Counted from the first letter of the stretch, positions 1 through 6,704 are shown. The stretch: DNA of 9,472 bases from an uncultured Megasphaera sp. (GCA_902464195.1 CABQJB010000070.1:1-9472); one strand, 5' to 3'. Made by a program: numbers and translations. The notes: generated by a model not told the origin, from the sequence alone.

Positions 1-623
1 GCTTTCATAGCGGCAAAGCCAGCTACGGCACCGGGAGATACAGCGGCTTCGGTACCACCGGCAACGGCGGCGTCGAGTTCGCCGCGCTGGATCATACGGT
101 AGGCAGCGCCGATGGAGTTCGTGCCTGTAGCACAAGCCGTGACGACGCTGGCGCAATGGCCCTGAAGGCCGAAGAAAATGGATACCTGGCCTGATGCCAT
201 GTTGGCGATCATCTTCGGTACGACGAAGGGATTGACGCGGGACGGGCCTTTCGCGAACAGACCTTTGTACAAGTTGTGGAGTGTTTCCATGCCGCCAATG
301 CCCGTGCCGATGATGGTGCCGATGCGGTCGCGGTCTTCTTCATCCAGATTGATTTTGGAATCGTCGAGAGCCAGTTTGGCAGCAGCTACAGAGAACTGCG
401 TGGACGGGTCCATGTGACGGGCTTCTTTACGGTCGATGCCGTAGTCAGCGGGGTTAAAATCTTTGACTTCGCCGGCAATGCGGGCAGCATATTCGGTTGC
501 GTCAAAGTGGGTAATGGGGCCGATGCCGTTTTCGCCGTTGAGCAGGGCATTCCAGAAAGCATCTTTGCCGATGCCGACAGGAGAAATGACACCTAACCCT
601 GTAATTACTACGCGTTTTTCCAA
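1..623 (-). CDS. fabF: 3-oxoacyl-ACP synthase II FabF, N-terminal half (cut by window edge)
   Basis: Beta-ketoacyl-ACP synthase II condenses malonyl-ACP with a growing acyl-ACP in the cytoplasmic type II fatty acid synthase. The first 207 codons of an enzyme usually near 410 residues are present; the rest lies beyond coordinate 1. The protein begins LEKRVVITGLGVISPVG, the thiolase-fold start typical of FabF. The nucleophile is Cys164 in TACATGTNS (codon 134-132), matching Cys163 of the E. coli enzyme. The two His residues and the Lys of the active site would be in the missing half. The start is a TTG at 623-621, preceded by GAGGTG seven bases upstream; no in-frame ATG lies nearby and the conserved N-terminus begins exactly here. 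It follows the FabK-like gene by 31 bp and is the last visible gene of the fapR operon. The identification is secure. Confidence 0.97.
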   Translation of the reverse strand, partial: MEKRVVITGLGVISPVGIGKDAFWNALLNGENGIGPITHFDATEYAARIAGEVKDFNPADYGIDRKEARHMDPSTQFSVAAAKLALDDSKINLDEEDRDRIGTIIGTGIGGMETLHNLYKGLFAKGPSRVNPFVVPKMIANMASGQVSIFFGLQGHCASVVTACATGTNSIGAAYRMIQRGELDAAVAGGTEAAVSPGAVAGFAAMK

Positions 624-654
624 AGTTTTCACCTCATTATAAAAAGTAACGTAA

Positions 655-1611
655 TCAGTCGGGAATGGCTTCCATTTCCCGTTTGATGTTGGCAAATATA
701 TCCTTGACCGGCAGGATGTCGTGGATTTCCATCATGCGCCTGCCGGAAAATACCAGACCTGTTTCGACGTCGCCCTGCTGGGCCCGCGTCAATGCCCGGA
801 TGATGCAGTATTTATGGCTGCATTTCTTGAGGCACTGGTCACACGTTTCCGGCTTCGGTGCCGTCCCCAGGAGGATCCGTTCGGAGAAAGGCGTGCGGAT
901 AGCCTGGCCGGGAAGGCCGACAGGACTGTGTACGAGGATGAAGTCTTCCGGTTTGTTGGCCCGGAGATAGACTTTTTTCAATTCTTCAGCACCATTCGAT
1001 TCGACGCTGGCAGCGAAACGGCTGCCCATCTGGACGCCATTGGCACCGAGGCGGAGCATTTCGGCTACGTCTTCCCCATACAGTACCCCGCCGGCACCGA
1101 TGACAGGGATGTCAACGGCAGCGCGGACTTCCGGCACGATGAGGCGGCTCGAACGGTTGGTCCCCAAATGCCCGCCTGCTTCAGCTCCTTCGACGACGAC
1201 GGCCGAAGCACCCAGGGATTGGGATATTTTAGCTAGTTTGGCAGAAGACACAATAGGGACAATAGGCGTGCCCGATGCTTTGCCCCAGGCGAACATGTCC
1301 CGGGAAAAGCCTGCGCCTGCCACAACCAGATCGATTCCTTCTTCAATAGCAGTGGTTACGATACCCTTGAATTCACGGGCTGCAACCATTACGTTTATGC
1401 CTATGATTCCATGAGGAGACAATTTTCTGGCTAATTTAATTTCATGTCGCAATTCGTCAAAAGGCATGCCAGATGCCGCAATAAGGCCGATACCGCCTTC
1501 ATTGGCTACGGCTGCAGCCAGCCGGGCTGTGGACAAACGGATGGCCATGCCGCCCTGAATGATTGGCACCTTTGCTACGAGCTTACCTATTCTTAATTCT
1601 GGCAGCTTCAC
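655..1611 (-). CDS. FabK-like / nitronate monooxygenase-family flavoprotein, candidate enoyl-ACP reductase
   Basis: An FMN-dependent TIM-barrel protein of the nitronate monooxygenase/FabK family, 318 residues if started at GTG 1611. Visible motifs are QGGM at residues 19-22, GAEAGGHLG at 142-150 with the usual active-site His148, and the phosphate-binding segments GAGG (172-175) and GVQMGSRF (192-199). Near the C-terminus there is a four-cysteine cluster at residues 257, 260, 264 and 269 (C-x2-C-x3-C-x4-C), which I do not recall from pneumococcal FabK. I prefer GTG 1611 because GGAGG lies eight bases upstream of it, whereas the in-frame ATG at 1626 has no ribosome site and would itself contain that GGAGG. 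Its place between acpP and fabF is where clostridial operons carry fabK, so NAD(P)H-dependent reduction of enoyl-ACP is the natural inference. The family also holds nitronate monooxygenases and other oxidoreductases, so the substrate is not settled. Confidence 0.8.
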   Translation of the reverse strand: MKLPELRIGKLVAKVPIIQGGMAIRLSTARLAAAVANEGGIGLIAASGMPFDELRHEIKLARKLSPHGIIGINVMVAAREFKGIVTTAIEEGIDLVVAGAGFSRDMFAWGKASGTPIVPIVSSAKLAKISQSLGASAVVVEGAEAGGHLGTNRSSRLIVPEVRAAVDIPVIGAGGVLYGEDVAEMLRLGANGVQMGSRFAASVESNGAEELKKVYLRANKPEDFILVHSPVGLPGQAIRTPFSERILLGTAPKPETCDQCLKKCSHKYCIIRALTRAQQGDVETGLVFSGRRMMEIHDILPVKDIFANIKREMEAIPD

Positions 1612-1634
1612 TCTGTTTTCCTCCATTCAAGATA

Positions 1635-1669
1635 CCGGGAGGGGAAGACATACGACATGCCTCCCCCTT
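1635..1669 (-). other. GC-rich inverted repeat between acpP and the FabK-like gene
   Basis: In the 61-76 bp gap after acpP, GGGAGG (1637-1642) can pair with CCTCCC (1660-1665), with a short inner CAT/ATG pairing. There is no run of T after it on the transcript strand, so it does not look like an intrinsic terminator. It could be a processing or stability hairpin that lets acpP mRNA accumulate above its neighbours; that role is only inferred. Confidence 0.3.
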
Positions 1670-1687
1670 CGGGCTCTTATTGCGTAC

Positions 1688-1933
1688 TTACGCTTTCTTT
1701 TCCTTTTCAATGTAATCAACTGTATCTTTGACAGTTTTGATTTTTTCGGCAACATCATCAGGGATTTCGATATTGAATTCTTCTTCGAAAGCCATGATAA
1801 GTTCAACAATGTCCAAGGAATCAGCGCCTAAATCATCGATGTAAGCAGCGTCCATTTTGACTTCTTTTTCGTCAACGCCTAACTGTTCAACAACAATGCT
1901 CTTAACTTTTTCAAAAGTATCCTGTTCGCTCAT
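1688..1933 (-). CDS. acpP: acyl carrier protein AcpP
   Basis: Small acidic carrier protein that holds malonyl and acyl groups as thioesters on a 4'-phosphopantetheine arm during fatty acid synthesis. The product is 81 residues with the attachment motif GADSLD; Ser39 is the modified serine, close to Ser36 of E. coli ACP. The following helix II stretch (DIVELIMAFEEEFNIEIPD) is the recognition surface typical of the family. Two in-frame ATGs exist, at 1939 and 1933. I chose 1933 because the GGGGGTG ribosome site ends seven bases before it, but touches the ATG at 1939 almost directly. It sits 38 bp after fabG and ahead of the FabK-like gene. The very strong ribosome site fits a protein needed in large amounts. 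Confidence 0.97.
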   Translation of the reverse strand: MSEQDTFEKVKSIVVEQLGVDEKEVKMDAAYIDDLGADSLDIVELIMAFEEEFNIEIPDDVAEKIKTVKDTVDYIEKEKKA

Positions 1934-1971
1934 GTCCATTCACCCCCTTTCAGTGGAGTATGCTTTTTGTA

Positions 1972-2715
1972 TTACATTACCATGCCGCCGTCTACGTTGA
2001 GGGTCTGGCCGGTAATATAGCTGGCATCGTCCGATGCCAGGAACAAGACGGCCTTGGCCACTTCTTCCGGCTGGGCGACGCGGCCCATGGGAATGGTCTT
2101 GACCATGGCATCGACGGCGTCTTCACCGAGGACAGCCGTCATATCCGTAGCGATGCATCCCGGTGCTACGGCATTGCAGCGGATGTTGCGCGAAGCCAGT
2201 TCTTTGGCTACGGACTTGGTAAAGCCAATGAGGCCGGCTTTGGCAGCGGCGTAATTGGCCTGGCCGGCATTGCCCGTTTCGCCGACGACAGACGTAATGT
2301 TGATGATCGAACCACTGCGCTGTTTCATCATCAGCCGCGATACGGCCTTGGTGCAGTGGAACGCCCCATTGAGGTTGGTATTGAGGACGGCCTGCCAGTC
2401 TTCTTCTTTCATGATCATGAGCAGTCCGTCGCGGGTGATGCCCGCATTATTGACCAAGATATCGACGCGGCCCAATTCTTTCTTGACAGCTTTCACCATG
2501 TCGGCTACGGCTTTTTCATCAGAGACATCGCACTGGATGCTCATGGCCTTGGCGCCTTTTTCTTCGATGGCCTGCTTCGTTTCTTCAGCAGCCTTCGTAT
2601 TGCCGGCATAGATGATGGCCACGCTGGCACCGGCTTCAGCCAGGGCGATGGCTACGGCGCGGCCGATGCCGCGGGAGCCGCCGGTGACGATAGCAGTTTT
2701 CCCTGTTAAGTGCAT
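1972..2715 (-). CDS. fabG: 3-oxoacyl-ACP reductase FabG
   Basis: NADPH-dependent reductase that converts 3-ketoacyl-ACP to 3-hydroxyacyl-ACP, the first reduction of each elongation round. It is a 247-residue short-chain dehydrogenase of the usual FabG length. The nucleotide-binding motif TGGSRGIG is at 11-18, NNAG at 89-92, and the catalytic tetrad is Asn114, Ser142, Tyr155 and Lys159 (YAAAK). The C-terminus VDGGMVM is typical. The start is ATG 2715, nine bases after AGGAGG; a longer reading from 2742 would run into the end of fabD and put the ribosome site inside the gene. The start codon follows the fabD stop after a single base, so the two genes are probably translationally coupled. Confidence 0.97.
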   Translation of the reverse strand: MHLTGKTAIVTGGSRGIGRAVAIALAEAGASVAIIYAGNTKAAEETKQAIEEKGAKAMSIQCDVSDEKAVADMVKAVKKELGRVDILVNNAGITRDGLLMIMKEEDWQAVLNTNLNGAFHCTKAVSRLMMKQRSGSIINITSVVGETGNAGQANYAAAKAGLIGFTKSVAKELASRNIRCNAVAPGCIATDMTAVLGEDAVDAMVKTIPMGRVAQPEEVAKAVLFLASDDASYITGQTLNVDGGMVM

Positions 2716-2716
2716 T

Positions 2717-3661
2717 TTATCGAACCTCCTGGAAAAATTCAAGCGTTTTCTGTAAGGAAGGAATATCTTCTACATTTTCGCTGTGGATTTTGCGGTCGAT
2801 TTTGCGGTTAAAGCCGCAAAGGGTCTTGCCCGGGCCGACTTCGACGAAGGTTTCGGCGCCGAAAGCCTGCATGGTCTTGGTGCAGTCGATCCAGAGGACC
2901 GGGCTGGCAGCCTGTTTGACCAGGTTGGCTTTGATATCAGCAGCACTCGTTTCGATTTGACCGTTGACGTTGGCTACGACAGGAATCTTGGCATCGGAAA
3001 TGGTGATGTCGTCGAGGACTTCGGCCAAGCGTTTGGCAGCCGGTTCCATGAGCGTGCTGTGGAAGGGAGCGCTGACGTGGAGGAGGATAGCCCGTTTGGC
3101 ACCGGCTTCCTTCATAGCTGCAGCGGCTTCTTCAACGGCTTTGGTGCTGCCGGCGATGACGATCTGGCCGGGGCAGTTGAAGTTGACGGCCTGGACTGTG
3201 CCGCCCTGGGCCGAAATCTGGGCGCAGATGTCTTTGATCTTATCTTCAGCCAGGCCGAGGATAGCTGCCATGCCGCCTTCACCGAGGGGTACAGCTTCCT
3301 GCATGAACTGGCCGCGGAGGCGGACCGTGCGGACGGCGTCGGCAAAGGTCAGGGCGCCGGCGGCGACGAGGGCCGAATATTCGCCGAGGCTGTGGCCGGC
3401 AGCGATGTCCAGTGTCAGCCCTTCCTGGGCGAGGACGCGGCAGCAGGCCGTGCTGGCCGTCAGGATAGCCGGCTGTGTATTATAGGTCTTCATGAGTTCT
3501 TCATCGGGACCTTCAAAGCAGAGCTTGGTCAGGGAGAATCCCAAAGCGTCGTCGGCTTCTTCAAAAAGCTGTTTGACAACGGGATATGCGTCGTATAAAT
3601 CCTTGACCATCCCGACTTTCTGGGCACCCTGGCCGGGAAAAACAAATGCCTTTTTCATCAT
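2717..3661 (-). CDS. fabD: malonyl-CoA:ACP transacylase FabD
   Basis: Moves malonate from malonyl-CoA to the phosphopantetheine of AcpP, supplying the elongation substrate. The 314-residue protein has the expected length. It opens with FPGQGAQ (residues 8-14), has the nucleophile elbow GHSLG with Ser91, the malonate-binding Arg116 in VRLRG, and the catalytic His201 in APFHS; Gln249 fits the conserved oxyanion-side glutamine. The C-terminal VEVGPGKTL is also characteristic. Start ATG 3661 lies six bases after GAGAGGTG; the adjacent ATG at 3658 is also possible and would shorten the protein by one residue. It lies 23 bp after fabH and one base ahead of fabG. Because it uses malonyl-CoA, the ligand sensed by FapR, its place in the FapR operon makes physiological sense. 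Confidence 0.97.
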   Translation of the reverse strand: MMKKAFVFPGQGAQKVGMVKDLYDAYPVVKQLFEEADDALGFSLTKLCFEGPDEELMKTYNTQPAILTASTACCRVLAQEGLTLDIAAGHSLGEYSALVAAGALTFADAVRTVRLRGQFMQEAVPLGEGGMAAILGLAEDKIKDICAQISAQGGTVQAVNFNCPGQIVIAGSTKAVEEAAAAMKEAGAKRAILLHVSAPFHSTLMEPAAKRLAEVLDDITISDAKIPVVANVNGQIETSAADIKANLVKQAASPVLWIDCTKTMQAFGAETFVEVGPGKTLCGFNRKIDRKIHSENVEDIPSLQKTLEFFQEVR

Positions 3662-3684
3662 CAGTCACACCTCTCGTAAAAAAA

Positions 3685-4680
3685 TCAATACCATTTCATA
3701 ACTAAGCTGGCCCAGGTCAGGCCGGCGCCGAATCCATCCAGGCAGACGATATCGCCGCGGTGGATCATCCCTGCTTTGATGGCTTCATCTAAAGCCAGGG
3801 GAATGGAAGCACCCGACGTGTTGGCGTATTTTTCGATGTTGACGAATACTTTTTCCATCGGCACGTGGAGCCGTTTGGCGGCGGACTGGATGATGCGGAT
3901 ATTGGCCTGATGCGGTACGAGGACATCGATGTCTTCTTTCGTCAGGCCCGACCGCTGGAGGGCTAATTCTGCGGCGTGGGGCATGGCTTTGACGGCGAAT
4001 TTATAGACTTCCTTACCGTCCATCTTGGCATAGGCCATGCCATTTTCGCGCAGGGCATCGGTCGGCGGCATTTCAACGCCGCTGGCAGGAATCGTCAGGA
4101 AATCACCGCCTGTCCCGTCGGCACCCATGGCACCGCCGAGGATGCCGTAGCCTTCCGGTACAGGACCGATGACGGCAGCTCCGGCACCGTCACCGAAGAG
4201 GACACACGACGAGCGGTCCTTCCAGTTGACGACGCGGGTCAGGATTTCCGCACCGATGACCAGAATATATTTATACATCTTATTTTCGATGAATTGGGAA
4301 GCAATGATCGAACCATAGGCAAAGCCCGAGCAGGCAGCTTCCAAATCAAAGGCAGCTGCATTGACTGCATGGAGGTTGGCCTGTACTTTGCAGGCCGTCG
4401 ACGGCAGGGCCCGGTCCGGCGTCAAGGTGCAGACGATGATCAAATTCAGGTCTTCCGCTTTGATACCGGCATTCTTCAGGGCTTCTTCCCCGGCTTTCGT
4501 AGCCAGGTCCGACGTCGTGACGCCCTTCGGGGCGACGTGGCGGGCACCGATGCCTGTACGGCTGCGGATCCATTCATCCGATGTATCCATCATCTTTTCT
4601 AAATCTTTATTCGTCCATACCTGATCAGGTACACAGTGACCTGTACCAAGAATCCCAGCGGGATTAGCTTTCACTATCAT
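3685..4680 (-). CDS. fabH: 3-oxoacyl-ACP synthase III FabH
   Basis: Initiates fatty acid synthesis by condensing a short acyl-CoA primer with malonyl-ACP. The product is 331 residues, slightly above the E. coli length. The catalytic triad is intact: Cys117 in EAACSGF, His257 in VPHQAN and Asn287 in YANTSG. The family signature TSDEWIRSRTGI is at 33-44 and the C-terminal GFGAGLTWAS at 316-325. Start ATG 4680 lies eight bases after GAGGT. The first 17 bp overlap the end of plsX in another frame, and the ribosome site falls within the codons for the acidic tail of PlsX, so translation is likely coupled. Primer preference (acetyl versus branched) cannot be read from the sequence. Confidence 0.97.
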   Translation of the reverse strand: MIVKANPAGILGTGHCVPDQVWTNKDLEKMMDTSDEWIRSRTGIGARHVAPKGVTTSDLATKAGEEALKNAGIKAEDLNLIIVCTLTPDRALPSTACKVQANLHAVNAAAFDLEAACSGFAYGSIIASQFIENKMYKYILVIGAEILTRVVNWKDRSSCVLFGDGAGAAVIGPVPEGYGILGGAMGADGTGGDFLTIPASGVEMPPTDALRENGMAYAKMDGKEVYKFAVKAMPHAAELALQRSGLTKEDIDVLVPHQANIRIIQSAAKRLHVPMEKVFVNIEKYANTSGASIPLALDEAIKAGMIHRGDIVCLDGFGAGLTWASLVMKWY

Positions 4681-5689
4681 ACTGTTCTACCTCTTCTTCC
4701 TCTATACTTTTACGAATATGGCCGACGACGTCCTGTTCGGCGATTTCACCGGCAACGCGGACGGCGTTCTTGATGGCCTTGGCTTTCGAGCTGCCATGAC
4801 AGATAATAAAGCTGCCATCGACACCGAGCAGCGGCGCGCCGCCGTATTCGGTGAAATCCAGTCGTTTCTTCAGCGATTTCAAGGCCGGGTAGACCGCTAA
4901 GGCCCCCAGTTTGGCAATGAAACCGCTGTGTTTGATCGTATCTCTGACGAGGCGGATGATGAACATGGCCATGCCTTCGCCAAATTTCAGGATGACATTG
5001 CCGACGAAGCCGTCACAGACGACGACATCGACGGTCCCTTTCGGTATATCTCTCCCTTCTACGTTACCATAGAAAGAGATAGTTTTCAAATTTTCCAGCA
5101 TAGGATACGTCTTCTGGCAGAGTTCGTTGCCCTTCGACGCTTCCTCGCCGATATTCAGCAGGCCGACCGTCGGTTTTTCGACGCCCAGGATGTATTTTGC
5201 ATAATGGTATCCCATGATCGCCCCTTCGACGAGGTGCTTCGGCTTGCTGTTGGCATTGGCCCCGGAATCGAGGAGCACCGTAATGCCCTTCTTCGACGGG
5301 ATAGGTGTCGCGATACAGGGTCGTTCGATACCTTTGATGCGTCCCAGCCCGAAGAGAGCCGCCGTCACAGCGGCACCGGTGCTGCCAGCGGCGACGACAG
5401 CATCGCAGAGGCCTTCTTTAACCAGCCGCGTCGCAACGACGATGGAAGCGTCTTTCTTGCGGCGGATGGCCTGGGCCGGATGTTCGCCCATTTCGATGAC
5501 TTCGCTGGCGTGTACAATGGACAGGCGGTCGCTTTCTTTGGCGCCGTATTTGCTCAGTACGTCGCGTATTTTCTTTTCGTCACCTACCAGGACGACATCA
5601 AAATCATATGCTTTGACGGCCTCTACGGCACCGAGGACGATTTCTTCAGGTGCGTAATCACCGCCCATAGCATCTACAGCTATTTTCAT
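4664..5689 (-). CDS. plsX: phosphate acyltransferase PlsX
   Basis: Converts acyl-ACP and phosphate to acyl-phosphate, the acyl donor for PlsY in phosphatidic acid synthesis, and so links the fatty acid synthase to the membrane. The 341-residue protein begins MKIAVDAMGGDYAP, the PlsX signature. Other family motifs are AGSTGAA (101-107), DSGAN (141-145), NIGEEASKG (179-187), CDGFVGN (225-231), and GGAPLLGVDG (283-292). It ends in an acidic tail, IEEEEVEQYDSES. The start is ATG 5689 with GGAG ten bases upstream, 15 bp after the fapR stop. The gene order fapR-plsX is the same as in Bacillus. The last 17 bp overlap fabH. Confidence 0.97.
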   Translation of the reverse strand: MKIAVDAMGGDYAPEEIVLGAVEAVKAYDFDVVLVGDEKKIRDVLSKYGAKESDRLSIVHASEVIEMGEHPAQAIRRKKDASIVVATRLVKEGLCDAVVAAGSTGAAVTAALFGLGRIKGIERPCIATPIPSKKGITVLLDSGANANSKPKHLVEGAIMGYHYAKYILGVEKPTVGLLNIGEEASKGNELCQKTYPMLENLKTISFYGNVEGRDIPKGTVDVVVCDGFVGNVILKFGEGMAMFIIRLVRDTIKHSGFIAKLGALAVYPALKSLKKRLDFTEYGGAPLLGVDGSFIICHGSSKAKAIKNAVRVAGEIAEQDVVGHIRKSIEEEEVEQYDSES

Positions 5690-5704
5690 TCTATTACCGC
5701 TCCA

Positions 5705-6247
5705 TTATTCCAAAGATTCTATGATAAATTTTGCCCGGAATACTTCTTTTCGCATCTTCCGGATCGTGACCCATACGTAGTATTTCTGGTCGCGCTGGCG
5801 CATGACTTCGGCCTTGGCGATCAGTTTGTCGCCTACGGTGACGGGCTGTTTATATTTTATATTGGCTACGGCTGTAATGCAGACAGGAAGATTCAATACC
5901 GTCCGCGCCAGGGAACTGGCCTGGGCATACAGGCACTGGGAGCGCACGATGTGTGCTTCGTCGACCATATCGTCTGTTGCCGTCATGATTGAAATGGCAT
6001 TCTTGCCGATGATACAGTCTACGAGCTCCCCGACGACAGGGGCATTGCGCAGTTTCGGCTGCGCCGCTTCTGCCTTCTGGCGGATGCGGATACGCATTTC
6101 AGGGATTCCCAAGGCCATGCGGTCCAAGCGGATAGTAGCCACGCTGACGGAAAATTCTTCAGCCAATTCTTCGTCATTTATAAAAGGATTTTCTTCAATC
6201 CGCTTCTTTAATAAAGCATGTCGCTTATCTCTCGCTATACGAACCAT
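5705..6247 (-). CDS. fapR: FapR, malonyl-CoA-responsive repressor of fatty acid and phospholipid genes
   Basis: DeoR-like helix-turn-helix repressor fused to a hot-dog-fold effector domain. In Bacillus, FapR represses lipid genes and is released by malonyl-CoA or malonyl-ACP. From ATG 6247 the protein has 180 residues. The helix-turn-helix spans about 21-44 and includes INDEELAEEFSVSVATIRLDR, very close to the Bacillus segment. The hot-dog domain covers about 70-180. Arg102 aligns with the malonate-binding Arg106 of B. subtilis FapR, but the next residue is Ser103 in place of Gly107, and the linker between the domains is shorter. ATG 6247 is chosen over the in-frame TTG at 6274 because AGGGTG lies six bases upstream of it, and the TTG lies inside the operator. 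It heads the lipid operon and is probably autoregulated. Confidence 0.93.
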   Translation of the reverse strand: MVRIARDKRHALLKKRIEENPFINDEELAEEFSVSVATIRLDRMALGIPEMRIRIRQKAEAAQPKLRNAPVVGELVDCIIGKNAISIMTATDDMVDEAHIVRSQCLYAQASSLARTVLNLPVCITAVANIKYKQPVTVGDKLIAKAEVMRQRDQKYYVWVTIRKMRKEVFRAKFIIESLE

Positions 6248-6264
6248 TTCATTCACCCTTGAAA

Positions 6265-6281
6265 TTATTACCAAGTACTAA
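6265..6281 (-). promoter_or_regulatory. FapR operator (FapR box)
   Basis: The minus-strand sequence TTAGTACTTGGTAATAA is an imperfect 17-bp palindrome (12 of 17 positions symmetric) and closely resembles the Bacillus/Staphylococcus FapR box, which centres on TTAGTACCT. It lies about 12-28 bases downstream of the predicted transcription start and ends 17 bases before the fapR ATG. Bound here, FapR would block early transcription of the whole operon. The match is by eye. Confidence 0.85.
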
Positions 6282-6299
6282 CAGCACATACAACTAGAG

Positions 6300-6328
6300 A
6301 TTATATAATGTTTTGGCAAATTTGGCAA
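6300..6328 (-). promoter_or_regulatory. fapR operon promoter (sigma-A type)
   Basis: On the minus strand, -35 TTGCCA (6328-6323) and -10 TATAAT (6305-6300) are separated by 17 bp. This is five of six plus six of six consensus positions. Transcription should start near 6293. It sits between the ydbC terminator and the FapR box and is the only strong promoter seen ahead of the fatty acid genes. Confidence 0.85.
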
Positions 6329-6330
6329 GG

Positions 6331-6387
6331 AAAATAAAAAAGTATGCTTTCATTCCATTCATCTCATTGAATTGCCGAAAGCATACT
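6331..6387 (-). terminator. Rho-independent terminator after the ydbC-like gene
   Basis: A perfect 11-bp inverted repeat (AGTATGCTTTC at 6341-6351 and GAAAGCATACT at 6377-6387) encloses a 25-base loop. On the minus strand it is followed directly by TTTTTATTTT. It begins 10 bases after the stop codon of the ydbC-like gene and ends just before the -35 box of the fapR promoter, so it insulates the fatty acid operon from upstream transcription. Confidence 0.9.
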
Positions 6388-6397
6388 TGATCACTCC

Positions 6398-6628
6398 TTA
6401 GTATTTATCGAAATCCATTTCGTTCAATACATCACGCAGTTTTTCCAGTTCTTCCTTGGTCATGGTAATACCTTTGGTCATGGCCTGATAATCCGGATCC
6501 CACGAGCGAAGGTCGAATTTCGGTGCCCGATTATTCCAGCTGATGTACGTCAGTTCTTTGCGCCAGCCGTCTTTATTTTCCGACAAAGTGCCGCAAATGT
6601 CTTCGATGTTGAAATTTAACTGTGCCAT
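6398..6628 (-). CDS. ydbC: YdbC/PC4-family single-stranded DNA-binding protein
   Basis: A 76-residue protein resembling Lactococcus YdbC, a bacterial member of the PC4 transcriptional coactivator fold that dimerises and binds single-stranded DNA. The shared stretches are LSENKDGWRKELTYISWNN (15-33), PKFDLRSWDPD (36-46) and KGITMTKEELEKL (52-64); together they cover the curved beta sheet and the C-terminal helix of the fold. The start at ATG 6628 has GGGAGGT five bases upstream. It has its own promoter and terminator, so it is a single-gene unit between the YitT gene and the fapR operon. The cellular role of bacterial YdbC is not well defined; replication, repair or transcription are all possible. 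Confidence 0.87.
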   Translation of the reverse strand: MAQLNFNIEDICGTLSENKDGWRKELTYISWNNRAPKFDLRSWDPDYQAMTKGITMTKEELEKLRDVLNEMDFDKY

Positions 6629-6633
6629 TGTAT

Positions 6634-6679
6634 ACCTCCCAATAGGTGTTCTATCACCTGTGTTGTCATTTTTTCAGGT
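6634..6679 (-). promoter_or_regulatory. 5' leader of the ydbC-like gene with competing short hairpins
   Basis: Four short complementary blocks follow one another in the roughly 70-base leader: ACCTG (6679-6675), CAGGTG (6660-6655), CACCT (6648-6644) and the ribosome-site AGGT (6637-6634). Each can pair with the next, so the blocks are mutually exclusive, and the last pairing would hide the ribosome binding site. The stems are only 4-5 bp, so a regulatory role is speculative. Confidence 0.3.
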
Positions 6680-6704
6680 TAACGCTATAACCCAATTATT
6701 TTAT

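Noticed and set aside
386..592. 68-codon minus-strand frame starting at 592
   Set aside because: It is in a different frame from the fabF coding sequence that covers the same bases and gives a clear FabF N-terminus.
1960..3598. Long plus-strand open frames across fabG and fabD
   Set aside because: They are antisense to enzymes with intact catalytic residues; no ribosome sites or family motifs support them.
4928..5992. 354-codon open frame on the plus strand
   Set aside because: It lies antisense to plsX and fapR, both of which are well-supported family members. The translation shows no recognisable motif, and it has the look of a mirror frame in GC-biased codons.
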